Shown: piece after piece, positions 15,983 through 24,193 of the stretch
Numbering within the stretch: the stretch's first letter is position 1
How the letters are laid out: each line of letters opens with the position of its first letter
NCBI GenBank assembly: GCA_009930325.1
Contig: RZYO01000017.1
Location: 1 to 34,731 of the forward strand
Length of the DNA: 34,731 bases
Reading direction: 5' to 3'
DNA from: Spirochaetia bacterium
Lineage (GTDB): Bacteria > Spirochaetota > Spirochaetia > Sphaerochaetales > Sphaerochaetaceae
Notes under the pieces: model-generated
What the model saw: only the letters and a program-made list of their open reading frames with translations
The model's database searches: none
Told to the model about the DNA's origin: nothing
Position numbers and translations under genes: made by a program

Positions 15983-17878
15983 ATGGTTAAAACAGTAGCA
16001 CAAATGTTTCAAAATAGCGTTGCTAAATATCCTGATCTTACAATGCTAAGTGAAAAGAATAAAAAAGGTGTTTTTGTAGATGAAAAATATTCACAAGTTG
16101 AAGATAAAGTAATCAAATTAGCTCTTAGTTTAAAAGAAACTTTTAAATTAGAGAAGCAAGAATTAATTGCGATAATAAGTGATAATAGAAAAGAATGGTT
16201 ATACAGTGATTTGGCTTTACAATATATTAGTTGCGTAGATGTTCCTAGAGGACTAGATGCGACAGATATTGAATTAATTCAGATCCTAAATGATACTGAG
16301 GTTTCTATCTGTTTTGTTGAAAACTTAGAAACAGTAAAAAGATTTAATAATTTAAAAGAAAAATTCCCTAAACTAAAAATTTTGATACTAATGGAAGATT
16401 CTAATGTAGATTTTTCATGTGAATATGAAATTGTTAAATTATATGATTTGATTAATATTGGAAATCAATTATTATTAAGTAATAGTGAATTAAAAGATCA
16501 ATTATATAAAGAAATTGCAAAAGGAAAAGAAAATGATTTAGCAACAATTATATTTACAAGTGGTACAACTGGAAATTGTAAAGGTGTTATGCTTACTAAT
16601 GATAACTTTATTTATGAAGTTTCAAATCTGCAATCATTAGTTGATGATAAATTTAAACCAGGTCAGAAATGGATGACCGTTTTACCGATATGGCATTCAC
16701 TTGAAAGAGCAGTAACATATGTTGCAATTAATTATAATCAAGCAATATATTATAGTAAACCAATTAGTAAGATAATGTTAAGTGATTTTCAAAAAGTAAA
16801 TCCACATTGGTTTTCCTCTGTTCCAAGAATATGGCAATCAGTAAATAAGACCATTGAATCTAAGATTAGAAAAACAAAAGGATTCAAAAAAACTTTAAGT
16901 TTAATTTTAATCAAAAATGCAAAGAGATGGAAAGCTGGTTACAATATGTATCATGATTTATTGCCTAAATATAATGAAAATGAAAATAAGCTATTAAAAA
17001 AAGCTCATGGAATATTAAAAATGGTTTTTTATTACCCATTATACAAATTAGGTTATAAAATGATGTTTACAAAGATTAAAGGCCTCTTTGGAACAAATTT
17101 AATAGCTGGAGTGTGTGGAGGTGGTTCGATGCCAAAAGGTGTTGATGATTTCTTCAATGCTATTGGAATAACATTATTAGATGGTTATGGAATGACAGAA
17201 ACTTCTCCTATTATATCTGTTAGAAATTTAGCTAAACCTATTTTAGGTACAATGCAAATTATCGATGGTTGTAGTATTAAAGTTGTTGATGAGAATAATA
17301 ATGAGATAGGTGTTGGACAAAAAGGCGTACTAAAAGTTAAAGGTAGACAAGTAATGAAAGGCTACTATAATAACGAAAAAGCAACAAACGCAATTATTGA
17401 TAGTGATGGATATTTAAATACTGGTGATTTAGTAATAAAAACTCTAAATAATGACATTTCAATTGTAGGAAGAGCAAAAGACACTATTGTTTTAGCAGGT
17501 GGTGAAAATTTAGAGCCAGTTCCAATTGAAGGAAAATTAAGTGAGTTAGATTTCATTGAAAATGTAATTGTTATTGGTCAAGACAGAAAGTACTTATCTG
17601 CACTTATTGTACCGAATTGGACATCTATAAAAGAATATGTTGAACAATTAAGTGAAAAATACAAAGATGATAAAGAAGCTATCCATGCCTTTATAAAAGA
17701 AAAAATTGATGAAAAAATAAATATTAAATTTGGTTTTAAATCTTATGAATTAATAAATAAATTTGTTTTACTTGAAAAACCTTTTGAGGTTGGAAAAGAA
17801 TTAAGTGCAAAACAAGAGTTAAAACGGAATGTCATAGAAGAATGTTATAAGAAAGAAATAGATAATCTTTACGCTTAA
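15983..17878 (+). CDS. AMP-forming long-chain acyl-CoA synthetase, paralogue 2
   Basis: A 631-residue ANL ligase of the larger ACSL/FadD15-like type, activating long-chain fatty acids with ATP and CoA. The P-loop-like motif FTSGTTGNCKGVML is at 191-204, GYGMTETSP at 401-408, NTGD at 479-482, VGRAKDTIVLAGGENLEP at 495-512, and the C-terminal Lys segment is SAKQELKRN. The central insertion at about 290-365 (KNAKRWKAGY and basic surroundings) is typical of long-chain members and thought to contact membranes. Pro at the TGTPKG position is replaced (TGNCKG), a mild deviation. TAGGAG lies seven bases before the ATG. It is a single-gene unit, bounded upstream by a 22-base palindrome and downstream by a strong terminator. 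Confidence 0.92.
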   Translation: MVKTVAQMFQNSVAKYPDLTMLSEKNKKGVFVDEKYSQVEDKVIKLALSLKETFKLEKQELIAIISDNRKEWLYSDLALQYISCVDVPRGLDATDIELIQILNDTEVSICFVENLETVKRFNNLKEKFPKLKILILMEDSNVDFSCEYEIVKLYDLINIGNQLLLSNSELKDQLYKEIAKGKENDLATIIFTSGTTGNCKGVMLTNDNFIYEVSNLQSLVDDKFKPGQKWMTVLPIWHSLERAVTYVAINYNQAIYYSKPISKIMLSDFQKVNPHWFSSVPRIWQSVNKTIESKIRKTKGFKKTLSLILIKNAKRWKAGYNMYHDLLPKYNENENKLLKKAHGILKMVFYYPLYKLGYKMMFTKIKGLFGTNLIAGVCGGGSMPKGVDDFFNAIGITLLDGYGMTETSPIISVRNLAKPILGTMQIIDGCSIKVVDENNNEIGVGQKGVLKVKGRQVMKGYYNNEKATNAIIDSDGYLNTGDLVIKTLNNDISIVGRAKDTIVLAGGENLEPVPIEGKLSELDFIENVIVIGQDRKYLSALIVPNWTSIKEYVEQLSEKYKDDKEAIHAFIKEKIDEKINIKFGFKSYELINKFVLLEKPFEVGKELSAKQELKRNVIEECYKKEIDNLYA

Positions 17879-17883
17879 TTTAC

Positions 17884-17914
17884 ATACCTCAAAGTTATAA
17901 AAGCTTTGAGGTAT
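17884..17914 (+). terminator. terminator after acyl-CoA synthetase 2
   Basis: An 11-base perfect stem (ATACCTCAAAG/CTTTGAGGTAT) with a nine-base loop is followed by TTCTTTAATATT. It separates this gene from the operon starting at 18007. Confidence 0.82.
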
Positions 17915-17955
17915 TCTTTAATATTCACTTACAATAATAATTTTGATATATTCGC

Positions 17956-17984
17956 TTGCTAATTAGCAATTCATTTATTAAAAT
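17956..17984 (+). promoter_or_regulatory. promoter of the five-gene operon with a palindrome over its -35
   Basis: TTGCTA (17956-17961) and TAAAAT (17979-17984) are 17 bases apart. The -35 hexamer is the first part of a perfect 14-base palindrome, TTGCTAATTAGCAA (17956-17969), so a protein bound there would compete with RNA polymerase. Initiation near 17991 places the GAGGAG ribosome site in a leader of about 16 bases. Confidence 0.5.
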
Positions 17985-18006
17985 AAGGAATGTAATTGAG
18001 GAGTTT

Positions 18007-18342
18007 ATGATACAAATAATTGGTACTAAAAAATGTAAGGAAACACAAAAGGCAATAAGAGCATTAAAAGAGAGAAATATAAAATATCAATTTGTTGATT
18101 TGCAAGAAAGAGAATTAAGTGCTAGAGAATGGGAAAATATATTTTCTCATTACGATGCTAGTCAATTAATAAATGAACAATCTGCGTTATACAAGAAAAA
18201 AGGTTTTTCTTATATGATTTTTGATGCAAAACAAGAATTAATTGAAAATAATATTTTGTTAATAACTCCAGTTTTGAGAAATAAAAATAAAGTTAAATTA
18301 GGTTTTGATTTAGAAACTTTAATAAAATGGAGTAATGAATGA
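18007..18342 (+). CDS. ArsC/Spx-family thioredoxin-fold protein
   Basis: A 111-residue member of the ArsC-like family (ArsC, YffB, Spx). The family position of the redox cysteine is filled by Cys10 in IGTKKCKETQKAIRAL, then FVDLQERELSAREW matches the conserved second helix region. ITPVLRNKNKVKLGFD near the C terminus corresponds to the (L/I)xRPI...GF segment, with Pro89-like and Arg present. Single-cysteine organisation and the KC(K)xxxKA spacing look more like YffB than like a true glutaredoxin-coupled arsenate reductase, so arsenate reduction should not be assumed. ATG 18007 has GAGGAG three bases upstream. It opens a five-gene operon and overlaps the next gene by ATGA. Confidence 0.8.
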   Translation: MIQIIGTKKCKETQKAIRALKERNIKYQFVDLQERELSAREWENIFSHYDASQLINEQSALYKKKGFSYMIFDAKQELIENNILLITPVLRNKNKVKLGFDLETLIKWSNE

Positions 18343-19115
18343 ATTTATATCATGCTGTTTTAGGCTCTGGTTCTTGTGGAAATAGTTATGTATTCTATGA
18401 CGGGACAAGCTCTTTATTAATAGATCAAGGATATTCTTTTGTTCAATTTAAAAAGAAATTAAGTGAAACTGATGTTCCTTTAAATAGTATTAAAGCTATT
18501 TTTTTAACACATTTTCATCCAGACCATTGCCATGGATTAAAAACTACTTCAAATAAATTAAATGTACCTTTATATATAAATCAAGAAGCTATAGCAAAAG
18601 AACCAATAGTTTTTGAAAGATTAAAATTAAATAAAAACCATGTAAATGAAATAAGCGTAAAACAAGAATATCAAATTGGAAATTTTAAAGTAATCGCATT
18701 TAAAACTCTTCATGATAGTGGAGGCAGTGTTGGTTATTTCATAGAAAATAATGGTGAATGTTTCACCATTATAACTGATACTGGTGAAACTACTGAAGAA
18801 ATGATTAAATATGCTAAAGAAAGTAATGTTTTATTTTTAGAATCAAATTATGATGAAGATATGCTATTAAATGGTTCTTATTCATATAAACTTAAAACTA
18901 GGGTAAAGGGAAAATGGGGACATCTTTCAAATATCCAAGCTTTAAATTTTATAAAAGAAAGTAATTTTAAAGGTAGTTTATTATATTTAATTCATTTGTC
19001 AGAAAAAAATAATGATGTAGAATTGGTTAAAAATCTTTTTAAATCAAAATTAACGCAACAAGAAATAATTGTATGCCCACGAGGTGAATTAATAAATGTT
19101 ATGGGGAATAAATAA
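18339..19115 (+). CDS. WalJ/YycJ-like metallo-beta-lactamase-fold hydrolase
   Basis: A 258-residue MBL-fold enzyme. The metal-binding motif THFHPDHCHGL starts at residue 57, with His58, His60, Asp62 and His63. LGSGSCGNSYVF at the N terminus and LFLESNYDEDMLLNG followed by KGKWGHLSN are signatures of the YycJ/WalJ group, which is related to 5'-3' exonucleases implicated in mismatch repair and cell-wall stress. IITDTG supplies a further metal aspartate. The start ATG overlaps the stop of the ArsC-like gene (ATGA), so translation is coupled. No walRK genes are nearby, so any WalJ role here is by family only. Confidence 0.88.
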   Translation: MNLYHAVLGSGSCGNSYVFYDGTSSLLIDQGYSFVQFKKKLSETDVPLNSIKAIFLTHFHPDHCHGLKTTSNKLNVPLYINQEAIAKEPIVFERLKLNKNHVNEISVKQEYQIGNFKVIAFKTLHDSGGSVGYFIENNGECFTIITDTGETTEEMIKYAKESNVLFLESNYDEDMLLNGSYSYKLKTRVKGKWGHLSNIQALNFIKESNFKGSLLYLIHLSEKNNDVELVKNLFKSKLTQQEIIVCPRGELINVMGNK

Positions 19116-19118
19116 TAT

Positions 19119-20957
19119 ATGAAAAATAAAAAGCAAAAGCATATGGAAATTATGACTTATAAAAAATGTTTATCTATTAAAAGAGATGATGGGCTTAGAA
19201 TGCGTAGTGTTGATGAGTTTACCATGAATGCTTTATTGAGATGTACAGTAAGTAGAAACTTTAAACGACCTTTTATGAGTGTTTATGGAGACAATGACGT
19301 AATAACTTATGGTAAATTTAATTATATCATTCAAAATATTCGTGCTTTTCTTGTTAACAAAGGGTTAAAAAAAGGTGATAAGGTTGCTTTATTAGGAGAA
19401 TCTTCTCCGAACTGGATGATTGCTTATTTTTCAATTACAACTATTGGAGCGATAGCAGTTCCAATTTTACCAGAATTTTCAAAAAAAGAAATTGCAAAAA
19501 TTTTGGAACATAGCGAAGCAAAAGCAATTGTTGTAAATTCAAAACAGTTTGACAAAGTATCTACATTTTGTATTGATAATCCAAGAGCAGTTGTTAGAAT
19601 GGATGATTTATTTTATATCCCTGAAAAATTGTTTTGTGATATTAAAGAAAAAAAGGATTTTGAAGAAGCTGCTGGTATTGATATAAAAAGTTATAAAAGA
19701 AGAGCAAAAGAAAATAAAGAGCTTGATGAAATAAAAGTAAATGAAGATGATTTAGCATCAATTATTTATACAAGTGGTACCACTGGTACAAGTAAAGGGG
19801 TAATGCTCTCTCACAAAAATTTAGTATGGAATGCAGATATTTCATCTGATGCATATGTAAAAATTACACCTAGATATAAATTTTTGTCTATTTTACCAGT
19901 TGCTCATGTATATGAATTTACAGAAGGTCAATTATTAATGATGATGAATGGTGCTCAAATTATTTTCTTAGGAAAACCACCTGCACCTAGTATTTTATTG
20001 CCAGCATTAAACAAGATTAAACCACAAATTCTTCTTTCAGTCCCTTTATTGATGGAAAAAGTTTATAGAAGTGCTGTATTACCAACAATTAATAAAAATA
20101 AGAATATTCAAAATTTAATAAAGAATCCAATTACTAGACCTTTAATTTATAGATTAATTGGATCAAAACTCAAAATTACATTTGGTGGTAGGGTAAAATT
20201 CTTTGGATTAGGTGGTGCTCCATTAGATAAAGAAGTTGAAGATTTCTTGTATAGAGCAAAATTCCCATATGCAATTGGTTATGGTTTGACAGAAACTAGT
20301 CCTTTAGTAGCAGCTTGTGGATATAAAAAGAGTGACCACAAGAGAGGTACAATTGGAAAATTTGTACCCAATGTCCAATATAAACTATTAAATAAAGATC
20401 CAAAAACAGGCGTTGGTGAAATTGTTGTTAAAGGTCCTGGTGTCATGAAAGGATACTATAAAAATAATGAACTAAATAAAGAAGTATTTACTGAAGATGG
20501 ATATTTTAGAACTGGAGATTTAGGCGTCGTTGTTAAGAAAAGGCTTTTATTAAAAGGTCGTTCTAAAACAATGATTTTAGGCTCTGGTGGAGAAAATATT
20601 TACCCAGAAGCAATTGAAAGCATATTTAATAATCAAGAATTCGTAGAAGAAACATTAGTAATTCCAGAAGGATCTTCACTTGTAGCTTTAATTAAAATTG
20701 ATTATGAAGCTTTTGCAAAAATAACAAAATTATCTTTTGAAGATAGTAAAGCCGCTGCTTTTGAATATATTAATAAACTAAAGAGAGATATCAATAAAGA
20801 ATTAAATTCTTTTAGTAAAATTCATGAAGTTACTTTACAAGATGAACCTTTTCAAAGGACCCCTACACAAAAAATAAAAAGATTCTTATACTTAGATAGA
20901 TTCAAGAAAGATAAAACTGGAAAAGATGAAGAAAATAAAGAATCAAAAGACAAATAA
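19119..20957 (+). CDS. AMP-forming long-chain acyl-CoA synthetase, paralogue 3
   Basis: A 612-residue ANL ligase. YTSGTTGTSKGVMLSH is at 217-232, GYGLTETSP at 387-395, RTGDLG at 464-469, KGRSKTMILGSGGENIYPE at 479-497 and the probable catalytic Lys is 585 in TPTQKIKRF. It differs from the other two by a basic 40-residue N-terminal extension, a VAHVYEFTEG motif where the family often has LPxxHxYE, and a highly charged lysine/glutamate tail (KDKTGKDEENKESKDK). It starts three bases after the MBL stop; the best upstream purine run (GGGGA) is 12 bases away, so initiation is probably by coupling. The same operon carries DAHP synthase and DJ-1, not fatty-acid genes. Confidence 0.9.
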   Translation: MKNKKQKHMEIMTYKKCLSIKRDDGLRMRSVDEFTMNALLRCTVSRNFKRPFMSVYGDNDVITYGKFNYIIQNIRAFLVNKGLKKGDKVALLGESSPNWMIAYFSITTIGAIAVPILPEFSKKEIAKILEHSEAKAIVVNSKQFDKVSTFCIDNPRAVVRMDDLFYIPEKLFCDIKEKKDFEEAAGIDIKSYKRRAKENKELDEIKVNEDDLASIIYTSGTTGTSKGVMLSHKNLVWNADISSDAYVKITPRYKFLSILPVAHVYEFTEGQLLMMMNGAQIIFLGKPPAPSILLPALNKIKPQILLSVPLLMEKVYRSAVLPTINKNKNIQNLIKNPITRPLIYRLIGSKLKITFGGRVKFFGLGGAPLDKEVEDFLYRAKFPYAIGYGLTETSPLVAACGYKKSDHKRGTIGKFVPNVQYKLLNKDPKTGVGEIVVKGPGVMKGYYKNNELNKEVFTEDGYFRTGDLGVVVKKRLLLKGRSKTMILGSGGENIYPEAIESIFNNQEFVEETLVIPEGSSLVALIKIDYEAFAKITKLSFEDSKAAAFEYINKLKRDINKELNSFSKIHEVTLQDEPFQRTPTQKIKRFLYLDRFKKDKTGKDEENKESKDK

Positions 20958-20973
20958 TAATTTAGAGGACTAG

Positions 20974-22026
20974 ATGCATAATACAGATATTAGGATTAAA
21001 GGTTATGAGCCCTTAGTAACATCAAAGGAATTACAAGAAAGAATTCCTACTACAAAAGAAGTAGACGCCCACATTGAAGATAGTAGAAAAATTGTAAATA
21101 ATATTATTTTAAATAAAGATGATAGAATTTTAGCTATAGTAGGACCTTGTTCCATCCATGATCCAAAAGCTGCCATGGAATATGCAAAAAAGCTAAAAGA
21201 AATTTCATTAAAAATAAGTGACAAAATTTATGTAGTTATGAGAACTTATTTTGAAAAACCAAGAACAGTTGGCGGATGGAAAGGCTTAATAATTGATCCA
21301 GATATAGATGGAACTTATAATATTGAAAAAGGACTCGTTTTAGCTAGAACTTTATTAATTGATATAATCAAATTAGGACTACCTGTAGGTTGTGAGGTTT
21401 TAGATCCTGTTGTTCCTCAGTATATTGATGAATTAATGAGTTGGTCGGCAATTGGAGCTAGAACAACTGAAAGTCAAACACATAGAAATTTATCATCAGG
21501 TTTATCAGTTGCAGTAGGATTTAAAAATAGTACAAATGGATGTATTTCGAATGCTATTAACGCAATAAAAAGTGCTGCTTTACCTTCTGCCTTTATTGGA
21601 GTTGATAGATTAGGAAACATGTCTGTGATAAGAACTAGCGGTAATGAGTTAGGTCACTTAATATTAAGAGGTGGAAATAACGGACCCAATTATTATGATG
21701 AAAAAGTTGAAGAAGCAAGACAAAGTTTGATAAAAAATAATTTGAATCCCTCAATAATTGTTGATTGTTCTCATGCTAACAGTGGTAAAAAAGCATATAG
21801 ACAGGAAAGAGTCTTAAGAAGTGTAATTGATCAAATTAATTTTGGTGAAGAAAGTATAAGAGGTTTTATGATAGAAAGTAATTTGAAATCAGGATCACAA
21901 AGCATTTCTGATGATTTAAATTTACTTGATTATGGAGTTAGTATTACTGATGAATGTATTTCAATTGATGAAACAGAAAAATTATTATTATCTGCTTATG
22001 AAAGTTTAAAAGGAAATAAAAAATGA
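20974..22026 (+). CDS. class I-alpha 3-deoxy-7-phosphoheptulonate (DAHP) synthase
   Basis: Condenses phosphoenolpyruvate and erythrose 4-phosphate, the first step to chorismate and aromatic amino acids. It is 350 residues, the size of E. coli AroF/G/H. Signatures include GPCSIHDPKAAMEYA (~54-68), KPRTVGGWKGL (~90-100), GARTTESQTHR (~160-170), GFKNSTNG and IVDCSHANSGK, giving the metal cysteine and histidine, the PEP-binding Arg and Lys, and the E4P-binding KPRT. The feedback type (Tyr, Phe or Trp) cannot be read reliably. AGAGGA precedes the ATG. No other shikimate gene is in the window; it sits between an acyl-CoA synthetase and DJ-1, overlapping the latter by four bases. Confidence 0.95.
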   Translation: MHNTDIRIKGYEPLVTSKELQERIPTTKEVDAHIEDSRKIVNNIILNKDDRILAIVGPCSIHDPKAAMEYAKKLKEISLKISDKIYVVMRTYFEKPRTVGGWKGLIIDPDIDGTYNIEKGLVLARTLLIDIIKLGLPVGCEVLDPVVPQYIDELMSWSAIGARTTESQTHRNLSSGLSVAVGFKNSTNGCISNAINAIKSAALPSAFIGVDRLGNMSVIRTSGNELGHLILRGGNNGPNYYDEKVEEARQSLIKNNLNPSIIVDCSHANSGKKAYRQERVLRSVIDQINFGEESIRGFMIESNLKSGSQSISDDLNLLDYGVSITDECISIDETEKLLLSAYESLKGNKK

Positions 22027-22568
22027 TAAAAGCATTAGTTTGTTTAGCACAAGGATTTGAAGAAACTGAAGCAATTGTTCCAATTGATATTTTAAGAAGA
22101 AGTGGAATTCAAGTTGACGTTGCAGGAGTTGATAGTACAGAAATTATCAGTTCTCATAATATTAAAATAGTTTGTGATATAGAAATTTCACAAGCTCAAG
22201 AAACTTACGATGTTATTGTTTTACCTGGAGGTATGCCAGGTAGTAGTAATTTAGCAAATAGTTTCGAAGTAATAAGAAGAGTAATTAATACATCACAAAA
22301 CGGGTTTGTGTGTGCACTTTGCGCGGCTCCTGCTGTTGTTCTCGCTAATACAGGAATACTAGACAACAAAAAAGCAACCTGTTATCCATCAATGGAAAAA
22401 GTTGCACCATCAATTAATTTTACACATGAAAGAAGATGTATTGTTGATAATAAAGTAATTACAGCTCAAGGTCCTGGAGTTGCTGAAGAGTTTGCTTTTA
22501 GAATAGTTAAAGAAGTATTAGGTGAAGAAAAAATGCTTGAGCTTAAAAAAGGATTTATTGCACGTTAA
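22023..22568 (+). CDS. DJ-1/PfpI superfamily protein
   Basis: A 181-residue protein of the DJ-1/YajL group. The nucleophile-elbow cysteine is Cys100 in VCALCAAPAVVL, the paired acidic residue is Glu16 in AQGFEETEA, and VLPGGMPGSSNL precedes it. Family members have been reported as glyoxalases, chaperones, oxidative-stress sensors or deglycases; which applies is disputed and cannot be decided here. It ends the five-gene operon, with its start overlapping the DAHP synthase stop (ATGA) and its stop overlapping the antisense stop of the next gene by four bases (TTAA). Confidence 0.9.
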   Translation: MIKALVCLAQGFEETEAIVPIDILRRSGIQVDVAGVDSTEIISSHNIKIVCDIEISQAQETYDVIVLPGGMPGSSNLANSFEVIRRVINTSQNGFVCALCAAPAVVLANTGILDNKKATCYPSMEKVAPSINFTHERRCIVDNKVITAQGPGVAEEFAFRIVKEVLGEEKMLELKKGFIAR

Positions 22569-22972
22569 CAAGCCTTACATTTTAATAAAAGATTTACTAA
22601 TAATCTTCCTCTCTTATTGTCTCCGTAATTAAGGCAAAAATCATGAGCTACTGTTTCTATATTTAGAGATGGTTGCTCTTTTCTTTGTAAATATAGGTGT
22701 TTTAAAAATGAAAAATATAAACATTCTCTTTGTTCTTTTTTAAAAGCTATATCAAATTCCCAATTTTTTATTAATTTACATACTGGTAAAAATATTTCAT
22801 TTTTATATGATTCAATGGTCTCTTCTAAATTTGGATTTCTACCCAGTTTTTGTCCAAGAAAATATTTATGTGTATTTAATTGATCAATAATATTTTCAAA
22901 ACAAACATCACCAAGTTCTTTTTTTACAACAAAATAAAAGTCTTTGAATTCTTTGTTAATTTTAGTTTCCAT
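22565..22972 (-). CDS. unrecognised small helical protein
   Basis: I do not recognise this 135-residue protein. It is predicted mostly helical, rich in Lys, Glu and aromatic residues, with no signal peptide or membrane segment, so it is likely cytosolic. It has six cysteines, two of them in the C-terminal KCKAC. The segment HKYFLGQKLGRNPNLEETI is the most motif-like part. It looks real: a GAGGAA ribosome site lies five bases before the ATG, codon use matches its neighbours, and the stop abuts the DJ-1 stop without a wasteful gap. It has its own unit divergent from cysK. No function is proposed. Confidence 0.65.
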   Translation of the reverse strand: METKINKEFKDFYFVVKKELGDVCFENIIDQLNTHKYFLGQKLGRNPNLEETIESYKNEIFLPVCKLIKNWEFDIAFKKEQRECLYFSFLKHLYLQRKEQPSLNIETVAHDFCLNYGDNKRGRLLVNLLLKCKAC

Positions 22973-23255
22973 GTTTTCCTCAAATTAAAAAATTTTATAT
23001 ACAATTTTAATTTGTTCTTATAATAAACTTATCTTAATTTTTTGAAAAGGGGTAAGCTTGTAATTATAATGAATTTATATTAATAGTAATTTGTTTAACT
23101 AAAATTTAGATATTATTAATAATCACTTGTATATTAGTAAACAAATGAATCTTTTTTTTTAATTATATGTTTTTATATCTTATTGTTCTAAGATAGAATA
23201 AAATATAATATTAAAATTATAAATAAACTTTCTAATTAAATAATAGGAGAAGTAT

Positions 23256-24167
23256 ATGTTAATAAATAATATTACTGAGGCTATAGGAAATACTCCACTT
23301 GTAAAAATAAATAAATTAAATAAAACGTCAAATAATATATATGCAAAAGTTGAGTCATTTAATCCTCTATCAAGTATAAAGGATAGAGCTGCTTTGTTTA
23401 TGATAGAAGAAGCAGAAAAAAAAGGGATGTTAAAACCTTCAAGTGTTATTATTGAACCCACAAGTGGAAATACAGGAATAGCATTAGCATATATTTCTAT
23501 AATTAAAGGTTATAAATGTATACTTGTAATGCCTGATTCAATGAGTATTGAAAGAAGAATGCTTTTAAAATCATTAGGAGCAGAAATTGTTTTAACAAAT
23601 GGAACTGAAGGTATGAGTGGGGCAATTAAAAAAGCAAATGAATTGGTTAAAAATACAGATAATAGTTTTATGCCTTCTCAATTTGATAATCAAGCTAATG
23701 CCTTAGCCCATTATAAAACTACAGCTCGAGAAATATATAAAGATTTAGATGGGCAGATAGATATTTTTATTGCTACTGTTGGAACAAGCGGGACTCTTAC
23801 AGGTTGTGCCAGATATTTAAAAGAAATGAATCCAAAAATTAAAGTTATTGCTGTTGAACCTTATTCTTCTGATGTATTATCTAATGGAAAATCAGGATCA
23901 CACAAAATTCAAGGAATAGGTGCAGGTTTTATTCCAAATTTATATAATAGTAATTTAGTTGATCAAATTATAAAGGTAAAAGATGATGATGCTTTTGAAC
24001 AAAGTAGGAATTTATCAAAAAATGAAGCTTTATTAGTTGGTATTTCATCAGGAGCAGCTTTTCAAGCAGCAATAGACGTAAGTAATACAGTAAATGAGAA
24101 AAACATTGTTGTAATTTTTGCTGATAGTGGAGAGAGATATCTTTCTACAGATTTATTTAATTATTAA
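23256..24167 (+). CDS. cysK: cysteine synthase (O-acetylserine sulfhydrylase)
   Basis: A PLP enzyme that makes cysteine from O-acetylserine and sulfide. It has 303 residues, normal for CysK. The PLP lysine is Lys42 in SSIKDRAA, the substrate loop is TSGNTG at 69-74, the phosphate loop GTSGT at 176-180, and QFDNQANALAHYKTT near 142-155 matches the family QFxNxxNxxxHxxTT. GISSGAA near the C terminus completes the PLP site. GGAG lies seven bases ahead of the ATG. A TATAAT at 23204-23209 is a plausible -10, with a poor -35. The OGG1-type glycosylase gene follows after 26 bases. No cysE is nearby. Confidence 0.95.
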   Translation: MLINNITEAIGNTPLVKINKLNKTSNNIYAKVESFNPLSSIKDRAALFMIEEAEKKGMLKPSSVIIEPTSGNTGIALAYISIIKGYKCILVMPDSMSIERRMLLKSLGAEIVLTNGTEGMSGAIKKANELVKNTDNSFMPSQFDNQANALAHYKTTAREIYKDLDGQIDIFIATVGTSGTLTGCARYLKEMNPKIKVIAVEPYSSDVLSNGKSGSHKIQGIGAGFIPNLYNSNLVDQIIKVKDDDAFEQSRNLSKNEALLVGISSGAAFQAAIDVSNTVNEKNIVVIFADSGERYLSTDLFNY

Positions 24168-24193
24168 TAACAAATTACATTTTTGAGGTACAA

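Noticed and set aside
18007-18342. Arsenate reductase within an arsenic-resistance operon.
   Set aside because: No arsB, acr3 or arsR is nearby, and the cysteine context is more YffB-like than ArsC-like.
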